Of a stretch of DNA of 44,735 nt, positions 34,452-43,087 are shown in pieces. The stretch lies in assembly GCA_014610835.1 (NCBI GenBank), contig QQXM01000053.1:1-44735 (forward strand), written 5' to 3'. The translations under genes were made by a program, and so were the position numbers. Position 1 is the stretch's first letter, and each line of letters opens with the position of its first letter. Under the pieces are notes generated by a model. The model worked only from the letters and a program-made list of their open reading frames with translations. It had not been told where the DNA came from and did no database searches. This DNA is from Erysipelotrichaceae bacterium 7770_A6. GTDB lineage: Bacteria > Bacillota_I > Bacilli_A > Erysipelotrichales > Erysipelotrichaceae.

Positions 34452-36086
34452 TTAAGATAATTTTACATATGTCAGATCAGCAGATCCCTGAGGTGTAAAT
34501 TCAATACCTGTGATACTTGGCTTTAACAGATAGAATGAACCATACTGGAATAAAGGAATGTTGTAGTTCATATCCTTGATGAAGTAAGATTCAGCTTCAT
34601 GTAATAGCTTGTAACGTTCATCATGATCTGTTGTTGTTTCAGCCTTGTTTACAAGCTCATCATAGTGTTCATCACTTGTAACCTTTGTAGACTGTGTATT
34701 ATAGGTCCATAGATTCATATAGTTAGAAACATCCATATAGTCTGCAGAGTATGCATTTCTTGCAGCCTGGAAGTTACCAGCTGTACGATCATCGAAGAAT
34801 GTTCTGATTTCACCAGACTTCAATGTAACCTTAACATTGATCTTAGCTAATTGCTGCTGAAGAACCTGGGCAACTGTTGAATGTACTGTTGTATCGTTGT
34901 AGTAGTATTCAAGTTCGAGTGGGTTAGATTCTGTATAACCCTTGCTTTCCATGATCTTCTTAGCATCGTCTAGATCTTCTGTAATGAGATCTCCACCTTC
35001 TTCACGGAAGTCACTGCCTTCTGTACTTCCAGGAAGTCCCTTTGGAACGAAGCCATAAAGTGGAACATAAAGATCACCAGCATCTAAAGCTGCACACATT
35101 TCCTTACGGTTAACAGCTTCAGAAAGAGCTTTACGAACATCCTTATCCTTAAGTGCTTCACACGTTGTTCCGTCATCTGTATTCAATTCAACGTAGTAGT
35201 TAAGAACACCACCTGGCATTACAAGATCATCCTGACCTTCATACTGCTTGATTACAGAAGTATCCAGGCTCTTTGCGAAATCAACTTCACCATTCTGATA
35301 AGCCATGAGCTGTGCAGAAGTATCTGTAATTACCTTATAGTCGATTTCATCTGTAGTAACCTTGTCTGCGTTGTAGAAGTTATCATTTTTGACAAGTACA
35401 ACTTCTGTAGAACGGTCAATAGATTTTAGCTTATATGGTCCAGATACTGGAGCATCTACATCGTCAGCCCACTTATAATCGTGTTCTGTATAAACGCCTT
35501 CCTTTGCTGGAGAATATACGCCTAGAGATGTCAGGCATGGGAAATAATCACATGGTTTTTGGAGGGTGAACACTAGTGTATCGTCATCCGTAGCCTCAAC
35601 ACCCAAATCTGTCATATCACTTACAGCGTTACTTTCGTTGTACTTGTCACCATTTTTAAGGTATCCAGAAATGTAAATGTTAAATCCAGCATCTGCAACA
35701 CTCAAACCAAGAGAACGCTTAACGCCATACTCGAAGTCTTTTGCTGTTAAATCTGAACCATCACTCCATTTCAAACCTTTCTTTAGATGGAATGTATATG
35801 TTAAGCCATCTTCACTGACATCATAGCTGTCAGCTGCAGCAGGTTCCATTTCACCAGAGCCAGTGAGACGATAAAGTGTTACGGCTGTTAAAGATGTTAC
35901 GCTGGCAGTAATTGCGTCTGATGCAATTGCTGCATCAGGATAGTTAGATTCACCTTCCATAGCTACACGGAATACACCGCTATTTGAGCCAGAAGATGCT
36001 GCAGTGGAACCGGCTGGTGTGCTAGAGCAAGCTGCCATACCTAGAACCATTGTTGCGGTTAGAACTGATTTCAATACTTTGTTCAT
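34452..36086 (-). CDS. oppA: Peptide ABC transporter substrate-binding lipoprotein
   Basis: Family 5 extracellular peptide-binding protein, anchored by lipid at Cys20 after the signal peptide (lipobox GMAAC, then SSTPAGS). The mature protein has the usual features: AITASVTSLTAVTLYRL, the YTFHLKKGLKWSDGSDLTA strand pair, and a C-terminal lobe ending in LTYVKLS. The start is ATG 36084-36086, which has AAGGGG upstream; a longer open frame to 36398 overlaps oppF and has no signal peptide. It is the last gene of oppB-C-D-F-A, 13 bases after oppF. The peptide range cannot be read. Confidence 0.94.
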   Translation of the reverse strand: MNKVLKSVLTATMVLGMAACSSTPAGSTAASSGSNSGVFRVAMEGESNYPDAAIASDAITASVTSLTAVTLYRLTGSGEMEPAAADSYDVSEDGLTYTFHLKKGLKWSDGSDLTAKDFEYGVKRSLGLSVADAGFNIYISGYLKNGDKYNESNAVSDMTDLGVEATDDDTLVFTLQKPCDYFPCLTSLGVYSPAKEGVYTEHDYKWADDVDAPVSGPYKLKSIDRSTEVVLVKNDNFYNADKVTTDEIDYKVITDTSAQLMAYQNGEVDFAKSLDTSVIKQYEGQDDLVMPGGVLNYYVELNTDDGTTCEALKDKDVRKALSEAVNRKEMCAALDAGDLYVPLYGFVPKGLPGSTEGSDFREEGGDLITEDLDDAKKIMESKGYTESNPLELEYYYNDTTVHSTVAQVLQQQLAKINVKVTLKSGEIRTFFDDRTAGNFQAARNAYSADYMDVSNYMNLWTYNTQSTKVTSDEHYDELVNKAETTTDHDERYKLLHEAESYFIKDMNYNIPLFQYGSFYLLKPSITGIEFTPQGSADLTYVKLS

Positions 36087-36099
36087 AATTTTTTCCCCT

Positions 36100-37074
36100 T
36101 TACTTTTCATATAAGAAACATGCCACGCTGCGTTCACCAAGCTGAACTGGTTTTGGTGTCTCTTTTCTGCATCTTTCCGTTGCTCTAGGACATCTAGATG
36201 CAAATGGACAACCAGCTGGCGTGTTAATTGGTGAAGGAATTTCACCTTCCAAAACAATTCTCTGTTTTGCTTTTGCGACGTCTGGATCTGGGATTGGAAT
36301 CGCAGATAAGAGCGCCTGTGTATATGGATGCAGTGGTGTATGATATACAACATCACTTGGACCACATTCAACAATATGACCAAGATACATAACACCAATA
36401 CGATCGGAAATATGTTTTACCATGCCTAGATCATGTGCGATGAAAATATAGGAAATACCCATTTCTTTTTGAATGTGTTTCAATAAGTTGATAACCTGTG
36501 CCTGAATAGAAGCATCCAATGCACTGATAGGTTCATCACACACAATGAATTTAGGATTCACCGCAAGAGCTCTTGCGATACCAATACGCTGTCTTTGACC
36601 ACCAGAGAACTCTGCTGGATATCTTCGAATATGATCAGGTTTTAAAGAAACAATATCTAGAAGTTCTCTGACCCTTGCTTCTCTTTCTTCATCCGTATCA
36701 TAAATATTGAAGATTTTCATTGGTTCCTTGATGATTTCACCAACAGTCATTCTTGGGTTTAAGGATGCATATGGATCCTGGAAGATCATCTGCATATCTT
36801 TACGATATGCTTTCAATTCTTTTCCTTTAATCTTGGAAATATCTTTTCCTTCAAATTCAATGGATCCATCTGTAGGTTCATATAGCTTTACGATTGTTCT
36901 GCCAAGTGTACTCTTTCCACATCCAGATTCACCTACAAGACCAAACGTTTCATTTTTATATACTTCAAAACTTACATCATCCACTGCTTTAACAATCTGT
37001 TTCTTCGCAAACACTCCTTTTGTTACGTCGAAGTAAGTTTTTAAATGATCAACCTTTAAAATTGTTTCACTCAT
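36100..37074 (-). CDS. oppF: Oligopeptide ABC transporter ATPase OppF
   Basis: One of two ATPases that drive peptide import. Walker A GESGCGKST (48-56), Q-loop MIFQDPY, signature FSGGQRQRIGIARAL and Walker B FIVCDEP are present. The C-terminal oligopeptide-transporter domain (GCPFASRCP with further Cys) is typical and in related proteins holds an Fe-S cluster. It overlaps oppD by eight bases, so the two subunits should be made in equal amounts. Confidence 0.95.
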   Translation of the reverse strand: MSETILKVDHLKTYFDVTKGVFAKKQIVKAVDDVSFEVYKNETFGLVGESGCGKSTLGRTIVKLYEPTDGSIEFEGKDISKIKGKELKAYRKDMQMIFQDPYASLNPRMTVGEIIKEPMKIFNIYDTDEEREARVRELLDIVSLKPDHIRRYPAEFSGGQRQRIGIARALAVNPKFIVCDEPISALDASIQAQVINLLKHIQKEMGISYIFIAHDLGMVKHISDRIGVMYLGHIVECGPSDVVYHTPLHPYTQALLSAIPIPDPDVAKAKQRIVLEGEIPSPINTPAGCPFASRCPRATERCRKETPKPVQLGERSVACFLYEK

Positions 37075-38071
37075 GACTTGCCTCCTTTGCTTGAATCAGC
37101 CAGCACGCACATTGATGTGTTGGTGAAAATGTTGTTGTTTCAGGCAGCTGTTCTTTACAGATCTTCATTGCATGTTGACATCTAGCATAGAATGGACAGC
37201 CAACAGGTGGTTTCAATAAATCTGGCGGTGTACCAGGAATTGGCTGCAGATCTTCATCAGAATCATCTTCTGGATTTGTAATACAGCTTAATAAACCTTG
37301 TGTATATGGATGTTTAGATTCGTAAAAAATTTCTCGATCTGTTCCGATTTCTACAATCTTTCCACCATACATAATCGCTACACGATCACAAAGTTTTGCC
37401 ACGACACCTAAGTCATGTGTGATCATGATAATGGAAGAATCACTTTCTTCTTTTAAAGAATTAATGAGTTCCAGTACCTGTGCTTGAATTGTTACATCCA
37501 ATGCAGTTGTTGGTTCATCCGCAATGATCAGTTTTGGATTACATGCAAGTGCAATCGCAATGATGATTCTTTGTCTCATACCACCTGAGAACTCAAATGG
37601 ATATTGATTGATTCTCTTCTCAGCAGAAGGAATACCAACCTGTTTCATTAATTTGATTGCCATATCATAAGCTTCTTTTTTACTGACTTTCTTATGATTC
37701 ATAATTGGTTCAATCAACTGTGTTCCAATTTTCAAAACTGGATTCAAGAATGTCATAGGATCCTGGAAAATCATCGCAACTGTATTTCCACGAATCTCAT
37801 TCATCATCTTGTTATATTCTTTTTTGCTTTTGAATGATTCTGCACTGATATCTTTTCCATCAAAAGTCACTTTACCTTTGACTGGCAATGCATTTTCACT
37901 CAGCAATCCCATGATTGTATACATTGTCTGTGATTTACCAGAACCAGATTCACCAACGATTCCAAGCACTTCACCCTGATTTAATTCAAATGAAACTCCA
38001 CGTACTGCGTGAACGATTCCTTGATCTGTCTTAAACTCTGTATGTAAGTCTTCTACTTTTAATAAGGACAT
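37067..38071 (-). CDS. oppD: Oligopeptide ABC transporter ATPase OppD
   Basis: Partner ATPase of OppF. Walker A GESGSGKS (40-47), Q-loop MIFQDPM, signature FSGGMRQRIIIAIAL and Walker B LIIADEP are visible, with the C-terminal Cys-rich motif GCPFYARCQHAMKIC. It is full length at 334 residues. The start has AGGAGG upstream and follows oppC by 12 bases. Confidence 0.95.
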   Translation of the reverse strand: MSLLKVEDLHTEFKTDQGIVHAVRGVSFELNQGEVLGIVGESGSGKSQTMYTIMGLLSENALPVKGKVTFDGKDISAESFKSKKEYNKMMNEIRGNTVAMIFQDPMTFLNPVLKIGTQLIEPIMNHKKVSKKEAYDMAIKLMKQVGIPSAEKRINQYPFEFSGGMRQRIIIAIALACNPKLIIADEPTTALDVTIQAQVLELINSLKEESDSSIIMITHDLGVVAKLCDRVAIMYGGKIVEIGTDREIFYESKHPYTQGLLSCITNPEDDSDEDLQPIPGTPPDLLKPPVGCPFYARCQHAMKICKEQLPETTTFSPTHQCACWLIQAKEASHE

Positions 38072-38083
38072 CTTTCACACCTC

Positions 38084-39001
38084 CTAACGTTTTGCTTCTA
38101 ATGCTTCGCCTACACCATCTCCAATAAAGTTCAAAGACAATGTAATTAATGCAATTGTGATAACTGGCCAGACAACCTGTAATGGCTGTGTATTGATCAA
38201 CTGTCTAGCTTCATTGGCTAATGAACCTAAGGAACAAGCAGGTGGTTGAATACCAATACCGATAAAGCTCAATGAACTTTCTGTAAAGATTGCGGAAGGA
38301 ATCATCATTGTAAGACAAACAATGATAGGTCCTAATGCATTGACAACTAAGTGTTTTAATAAGATTCTTAGATCTGAACATCCAATAACTTTCGCAGCCA
38401 TCGCAAATTCCATTTCTTTCAAACTCATAACCTGTGCTCTTACCTGACGTGCCATTGTAATCCATGATGTCAAGGAAATTGCAAGCATCATTGAGAATAC
38501 AGAGTTGCCAAATACCATCAAGATCATGATTGTATAAAGTAATGATGGAACTGAGTCGATGATATCTACGATTCTCATCATTGTCATATCCACTCTTCCA
38601 CCAAAGTATCCAGCACATCCACCATAAACAATTCCAATACAGAGGTTGATTGCGGCAGATGTAAATCCAATGGCCAATGTAACTCTCATACCAGAACAGA
38701 TTCTAACAAGGATATCTCTTCCAAGTTTATCTGTACCTAATAGATGCGCTGCAGATGGAAGTGCATTTGTATTTGCAAGATCTTGTCCATCATATGTATA
38801 TTGAGAAAAAACTGGAACAAAGACTGCCAATAAGATCATGATGACAAGTACGACTAGTCCAAGAATTGCAAGTTTGTTGGAACAGAACCTTCTCCATGTA
38901 TCCTGCAGGAAAGTTTTACTTTCCATTGCGATGGCTTCATCATTTTTTTCACTTTCATCTAGTTTTTCAAACATAGATGGATCATATTTCATTTCACTCA
39001 T
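38084..39001 (-). CDS. oppC: Oligopeptide ABC transporter permease OppC
   Basis: Inner-membrane permease of the peptide importer. It has a cytoplasmic N-terminal stretch (1-38), a first helix at about 39-62 and then a five-helix permease domain. The EAA loop that contacts the ATPases is near AAKVIGCSDLRILLKHL. The 305-residue length is normal. It starts 11 bases after oppB, with AGGAGG upstream. Confidence 0.95.
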   Translation of the reverse strand: MSEMKYDPSMFEKLDESEKNDEAIAMESKTFLQDTWRRFCSNKLAILGLVVLVIMILLAVFVPVFSQYTYDGQDLANTNALPSAAHLLGTDKLGRDILVRICSGMRVTLAIGFTSAAINLCIGIVYGGCAGYFGGRVDMTMMRIVDIIDSVPSLLYTIMILMVFGNSVFSMMLAISLTSWITMARQVRAQVMSLKEMEFAMAAKVIGCSDLRILLKHLVVNALGPIIVCLTMMIPSAIFTESSLSFIGIGIQPPACSLGSLANEARQLINTQPLQVVWPVITIALITLSLNFIGDGVGEALEAKR

Positions 39002-39012
39002 GATGTGCCTCC

Positions 39013-39936
39013 TTAACTCTTCACTTTGATACGTGGATCAACAATTGCGGCAACGATATCACTTGCAAGCTGCATCAGAATAACGATAGCTCCAAGGAAG
39101 ATCGTTAATCCCATGATCATTGGATAGTCACGGTTTGTAACGGAACTTGTAAATTCTTTACCAATGCCAGGAATTGTAAATAGTGTTTCAACTACGAAGC
39201 TGCCAGTAACAAGACCTGCAAGTAATGGTCCACAATATGTAATAACTGGAAGCAATGCATTTCTTAATGCATGTTTGATAATGACTTTCACATCATCCGT
39301 ACCTTTGCTTCGTGCAAGAATGATATAGTCTTTATTCATGACATCCTTCAAAGAAGAACGTGTCAATCTAGTTACCATTGCGATTGGGCCAATACTCAAT
39401 GCAATCGTTGGAAGAACATAGCTTGCTGGAGTACTTAATCCAAGCAGTGGGAATATTTTCAGTTTTACACCTAAGAAGATCATCAATAAGATTGCAACGA
39501 TGAAGCTCGGCAAGGAAACACCTAACGTTGCCAAGAATGTAATGAATCCGTTGACCCATTTCTTCTTTGTCAATGCACCGACGATTCCAAGTGTAATACC
39601 TGCAACAACTGAGATAACGAATGCACATGCACCCAATCTGGCAGTCACAGGAGCTCTTTTTAGAATGATGTCTAATACAAGTTCACCTTTCTTTGAAATA
39701 CTTTCACCAAAGTCCATGTGTAACAAATTCACCATGTATGTTGTATATTGCTGGAATAAAGGTTTATCCAGGTTATACTTTGCTTGCATTGCAGCATATT
39801 GCTCAGGTGTTAGATTCTTGTTATCTGCGCCAAATGGGCTTCCTGGAATTGCATGCATCAAGAAGAATGTAATTGTCGCAAGAATGAACAGAGTCAATAT
39901 ACCAATGGCAAGACGTTTTAAGATATATTTTCCCAT
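39013..39936 (-). CDS. oppB: Oligopeptide ABC transporter permease OppB
   Basis: First gene of the opp operon; six-helix permease whose opening (YILKRLAIGILTLFILATITFFLMHAIPG region) and EAA loop (LARSKGTDDVKVIIKHALRNA region) are typical. It has a good ribosome site (GAGGAGGG). The 176 bases upstream hold the tetR terminator and no sigma-A promoter that I can call with confidence. The nearby TetR gene suggests, without proof, that the operon is under its control. Confidence 0.95.
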   Translation of the reverse strand: MGKYILKRLAIGILTLFILATITFFLMHAIPGSPFGADNKNLTPEQYAAMQAKYNLDKPLFQQYTTYMVNLLHMDFGESISKKGELVLDIILKRAPVTARLGACAFVISVVAGITLGIVGALTKKKWVNGFITFLATLGVSLPSFIVAILLMIFLGVKLKIFPLLGLSTPASYVLPTIALSIGPIAMVTRLTRSSLKDVMNKDYIILARSKGTDDVKVIIKHALRNALLPVITYCGPLLAGLVTGSFVVETLFTIPGIGKEFTSSVTNRDYPMIMGLTIFLGAIVILMQLASDIVAAIVDPRIKVKS

Positions 39937-40082
39937 GTGATTTCCCTCCTCATATAATCTGTCGTAACAAATTATGTTTTTAAGTTTATTACGTCATAGT
40001 AGTCATTGCAACAAGAAACGAACATTTTTCAGAAAAGTTTACACATGTGCTTTGAAACAATTTTCATTAAACTATCACAAAC

Positions 40083-40115
40083 AAAAATAACTTCCTGGTT
40101 TTTCAAGAAGTTATT
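40083..40115 (-). terminator. Terminator of the TetR gene
   Basis: AATAACTTC and GAAGTTATT form a perfect 9-base-pair stem with a 12-base loop. A T run (TTTTTGTTTG) follows on the minus strand. It overlaps the TetR stop codon and insulates opp from upstream transcription. Confidence 0.87.
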
Positions 40116-40677
40116 AATCAAAAATATTCAGCTTTTTAAACAATTGTGATAATGGATAAGGCATTGCTTCCACCATCAGATCTGCCAGTTCTTCTACAGA
40201 TCTCGCATGTTCTTTCATGATCCATTTCACTGTCATATAAACAGAAGAATGACAATACATTTCCAGTATATCCTGCATTTCCTGATTTGGATATGCACCA
40301 CTTTTTTCATGAATCAGATTTTTATAGAAATCAAAAATCATTTCAAAATCATGATCTGTCAGATTATTCTGATCATCATAAGAAAACGCTGCACGAAAAA
40401 ACAACTGTTCCTGTTGAATGTAACGGAATTTCAAAACAAGACTCTCACGAATTGTTGTACCTTTTCCCATCTGCTTGAATGATTCATTCAAGATACGATC
40501 AAAATACCAGTTGATTAAATCATATTTATCACTGAAGCAACGATAAAACGTCTGCCTTGAAAAGTTTCCCTGTTCACAGATCTTTCGAACAGTAATATCT
40601 TCTACTGTTGCTTTTTCCATGCATTCACGCATTGCATATGCTACTTTTAATTTTGTAATGTCATTTGTTTTTTCCAT
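40114..40677 (-). CDS. TetR-family transcriptional regulator
   Basis: A 187-residue regulator with an N-terminal helix-turn-helix (about 24-59, including VRKICEQGNFSRQTFYRCFSD) and an all-helical ligand or dimer domain resembling the TetR C-terminal group found near dihydroxyacetone-kinase regulators (DhaS). No ribosome site precedes the ATG, which instead lies inside a 15-base palindrome. It sits between an M19 dipeptidase gene and the opp operon, all on one strand, so control of peptide uptake or breakdown is a reasonable guess. The inducer is unknown. Confidence 0.87.
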   Translation of the reverse strand: MEKTNDITKLKVAYAMRECMEKATVEDITVRKICEQGNFSRQTFYRCFSDKYDLINWYFDRILNESFKQMGKGTTIRESLVLKFRYIQQEQLFFRAAFSYDDQNNLTDHDFEMIFDFYKNLIHEKSGAYPNQEMQDILEMYCHSSVYMTVKWIMKEHARSVEELADLMVEAMPYPLSQLFKKLNIFD

Positions 40678-40690
40678 AAGCTAAGCTTAT
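40676..40690. promoter_or_regulatory. Palindrome over the TetR start codon, possible operator
   Basis: ATAAGCT-A-AGCTTAT is a perfect 7-base inverted repeat with one central base, and the TetR start codon overlaps its edge. It is the kind of site a TetR repressor binds. Its position would let bound repressor block both its own transcription and read-through from the dipeptidase gene. It could also be a chance palindrome in AT-rich DNA. Confidence 0.45.
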
Positions 40691-40706
40691 TTTATCAAAT
40701 TAATTT

Positions 40707-41693
40707 TCATTTGAGTACTGCTTCATAAACGCGCAATACGTTTCTATAACAGATTTTTTCAATTTCTTCTTCTGTATAGCCTTCTTTTTCTAATGCATCA
40801 CATAGCAAGTACATCTTGGAACACTCTTCCATTTCTTTTCTTGTAGAAATACCATCAAAGTCAGAACCAAGTCCAATATTATCAATACATCCAAGATCTC
40901 TAATATGATTAATGTGCTTCACAATGTTCATAACACTGCCATTACTATCATCACTGACAAAATCTTCACAATAATTCATACCCATGACACCACCATTCTT
41001 ATGCAATGCCAGTATCATTTCATCACTCATGTTTCTAGCAACCCCACAAACACTTCTCGCATTGGAATGAGAAGCAACAATTGGCTTTGTGCTCAGTGCA
41101 ATCACATCCCAGAAGCCTTTATCTCCTAAATGAGAAACATCCACAATAATACCTAAACGATTACATTCTTTGACATATTCTCTTCCAAATGGTGTTAGAC
41201 CATCCGTTTCATTGATATGTCTTAACATGTCACCACGATCTTCATCTTTTCCAGGTGTAAAGTTAGGGAATGCAATACCATTTTCATAGTTCCATGTTAA
41301 TGTAATCATTCTTACACCAAGACGATAAAAATCTCTTAAGATACGTAAATCATTATGTACAACTGCACCTTCTTCTAACGTCAGCATTGCATTCATAAAT
41401 CCATCTTTACGATTCTTTTCAATGTCATCATAACAATACACTGGACGAATGATATCTTTGTTCCCGTCAATTTCTTCATAGTATTTGTCAATTGCACGCA
41501 ATGCAAATTCCATTGGATCATCTACATGTCCAAGTGGAGTAAATACCGCAAAGTTCTGTAATAAATAATTTGCCTGTTTCATGCGATTCAGATCAATATG
41601 AAGATCATTTTTTCTTAAGCTGGATGATTTTCCTTGATCCGCATCTTTCAGTAATCTTGTGATCGTATCACAATGCATATCAATATAGTACAT
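40707..41693 (-). CDS. M19-family membrane-type dipeptidase
   Basis: Zinc dipeptidase of the renal dipeptidase family, which also accepts dipeptides with D-residues at the second position. The metal ligands are His7 and Asp9 (MHCDT), the bridging Glu in LTLEEGAV, and His in DVSHLGD and ASHSNAR; GSDFDGI follows. The 328-residue length is normal and there is no signal peptide, so it is cytoplasmic. The start has AGAGG upstream. The TetR gene follows after 29 bases. Confidence 0.92.
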   Translation of the reverse strand: MYYIDMHCDTITRLLKDADQGKSSSLRKNDLHIDLNRMKQANYLLQNFAVFTPLGHVDDPMEFALRAIDKYYEEIDGNKDIIRPVYCYDDIEKNRKDGFMNAMLTLEEGAVVHNDLRILRDFYRLGVRMITLTWNYENGIAFPNFTPGKDEDRGDMLRHINETDGLTPFGREYVKECNRLGIIVDVSHLGDKGFWDVIALSTKPIVASHSNARSVCGVARNMSDEMILALHKNGGVMGMNYCEDFVSDDSNGSVMNIVKHINHIRDLGCIDNIGLGSDFDGISTRKEMEECSKMYLLCDALEKEGYTEEEIEKICYRNVLRVYEAVLK

Positions 41694-41746
41694 ACGTTAC
41701 CTCTTTTCTTTGTTTTTAATTATTCTCTTTTTTCATTTCTTGTAAA

Positions 41747-41772
41747 GAAAAAATCACTCCAGATGAAGTGAT
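41747..41772 (-). terminator. Terminator of the lgt-rpiB operon
   Basis: ATCACT and AGTGAT form a 6-base-pair stem with an 8-base loop, followed on the minus strand by TTTTTTCTTT. It lies directly after the rpiB stop codon. Confidence 0.75.
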
Positions 41773-41773
41773 C

Positions 41774-42223
41774 TTACTTGAAATATTTATTTTCGATTTC
41801 AATTAACTGATTGACACGTCTTTCATGTCTTCCACCTTCAAATGGTGTTTCCATGAATACTTTTACAATCTGCTTAGCTGTTTCTGGTCCAATAACTCTT
41901 GCACCAAATGTAACTACATTTGCATTGTTGTGACGTCTAGAATATTCAGCACTGTATGGTTCTGAACAAGTACAGGCACGAATACCCTTTACCTTGTTGC
42001 AGGCAAGTCCAATACCTACACCTGTTCCACAGATTGCAACACCTCTATCAACTTCTCCATTTGCAACTGCTTCTGCTACTTTTTCACCATACACAGGATA
42101 ATCAACAGAATCATCTGTGTCTGTTCCGAAGTTTACAACTTCGTAGCCAAGGCTTTCCAGATATTCCTTGACTTCATTTTTCATTGCGACTGCTGAATGG
42201 TCATTTGCGATACCGATTTTCAT
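41774..42223 (-). CDS. rpiB: Ribose-5-phosphate isomerase B (RpiB/LacAB family)
   Basis: Interconverts ribose-5-phosphate and ribulose-5-phosphate in the pentose phosphate pathway; some relatives act on allose or galactose phosphates. The family core is visible: IANDHSA (6-11 region), catalytic Cys65 in AICGTGVGIG, and RRHNNANVVTFGARVIG. The start is ATG 42221-42223, which has GAGGAG upstream and overlaps the lgt stop as ATGA; the frame extends to a TTG at 42253 inside lgt. Its 149 residues match the family. Coupling to lgt is probably for shared expression rather than shared function. Confidence 0.94.
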   Translation of the reverse strand: MKIGIANDHSAVAMKNEVKEYLESLGYEVVNFGTDTDDSVDYPVYGEKVAEAVANGEVDRGVAICGTGVGIGLACNKVKGIRACTCSEPYSAEYSRRHNNANVVTFGARVIGPETAKQIVKVFMETPFEGGRHERRVNQLIEIENKYFK

Positions 42224-42978
42224 TGTTTCTCCTCTTTTCTTTGTCTGTTCCAAATCATATATGCACCAAGTACTACTACAAATAATGAAATAAATTGTGA
42301 TGTTGAGAATGGCCCAATTCCACCACGAATCAGATCTCCTCTCAAAAATTCAATCAAGAATCTTCCAACAGAATACAAGATTAAATACCAGGCTCCCGTA
42401 TCTTCTGGATGTTTTCCTTTTTTCAGGTTATACATTAAAAAAGCAAATATCAAGAAGTCTCCTGTGCTGGATAATAACTGTGTTGGAATAATTTTCTGTG
42501 TTGTATTCCAGGCAAGTGACGTTGCTGGAAATTGTATACCATACCACGCATCTGTTACAGCACCGCCACAGCATCCCGCAAAGAAACAGCCAATTCTTCC
42601 AAATCCCTGTGCTAAAGAAACACATGGCATCAATACTTGAAAATAATCCATGAACTTCCACTTTTTCCATTTGCACCAGATCAAAGCTGCAAGCAAGCCT
42701 CCTAGGATTCCTCCATATACGACCCATCCTCCAGATCCAAGTACAGATAATGGATCACTCAAGAATTGATCAAATACAGTTAAACAATATGTCAGCTTGC
42801 TAAAAGCATATCCAATAACGATGACAAATATAATAAATGAATCAATATTTTCATAGTCCAGCTTATATTCTTTACATAGCTTTGCTGCCAGCCATGATGC
42901 TGCTAAGATACCAACCGCAATCATCACACCATATCCATGTACAGTAAGTGGACCTATGCTAAACCAGTCATTAAACAT
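42220..42978 (-). CDS. lgt: Prolipoprotein diacylglyceryl transferase
   Basis: Transfers diacylglycerol from phosphatidylglycerol to the lipobox cysteine of prolipoproteins such as OppA. It is a membrane protein with about seven helices. The signature region is GFGRIGCFFAGCCGG and the conserved Arg/Glu segment is GRFLIEFLRGD. The opening GPLTVHGYGVMIAVG also fits. The signature has Cys residues where proteobacterial Lgt has Asn and Glu, a form I associate with many Firmicutes. The start has GGAGG six bases upstream. First gene of the lgt-rpiB pair. Confidence 0.92.
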   Translation of the reverse strand: MFNDWFSIGPLTVHGYGVMIAVGILAASWLAAKLCKEYKLDYENIDSFIIFVIVIGYAFSKLTYCLTVFDQFLSDPLSVLGSGGWVVYGGILGGLLAALIWCKWKKWKFMDYFQVLMPCVSLAQGFGRIGCFFAGCCGGAVTDAWYGIQFPATSLAWNTTQKIIPTQLLSSTGDFLIFAFLMYNLKKGKHPEDTGAWYLILYSVGRFLIEFLRGDLIRGGIGPFSTSQFISLFVVVLGAYMIWNRQRKEEKQ

Positions 42979-43005
42979 ATAAATCCTCCGAGTTAATATT
43001 CTAGC

Positions 43006-43040
43006 ATAAATTCCTCGCGGAAAGGAATTTATACATTATA
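43006..43040 (-). promoter_or_regulatory. Promoter of lgt with inverted repeat at the start site
   Basis: On the minus strand a perfect TATAAT (43035-43040) is followed at once by a 10-base inverted repeat (ATAAATTCCT at 43006-43015, AGGAATTTAT at 43023-43032). The predicted RNA start falls in this repeat, which could be an operator or a 5' hairpin. The -35 box is weak. Confidence 0.55.
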
Positions 43041-43061
43041 CATTCTTGTCATTTCGTGCAT

Positions 43062-43087
43062 ACAAAAAGGATAGCTATGCTACCCTT
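43062..43087 (-). terminator. Terminator of the HdeD-like gene
   Basis: AAGGGTAGC and GCTATCCTT on the minus strand pair over nine bases with one G-U pair and a 3-base loop, followed by TTTTTG. It overlaps the end of the coding region. Confidence 0.82.

Noticed and set aside
36087-36398. N-terminal extension of oppA by 104 codons
   Set aside because: It overlaps oppF in another frame and would bury the lipoprotein signal peptide; a good ribosome site precedes the ATG at 36086.
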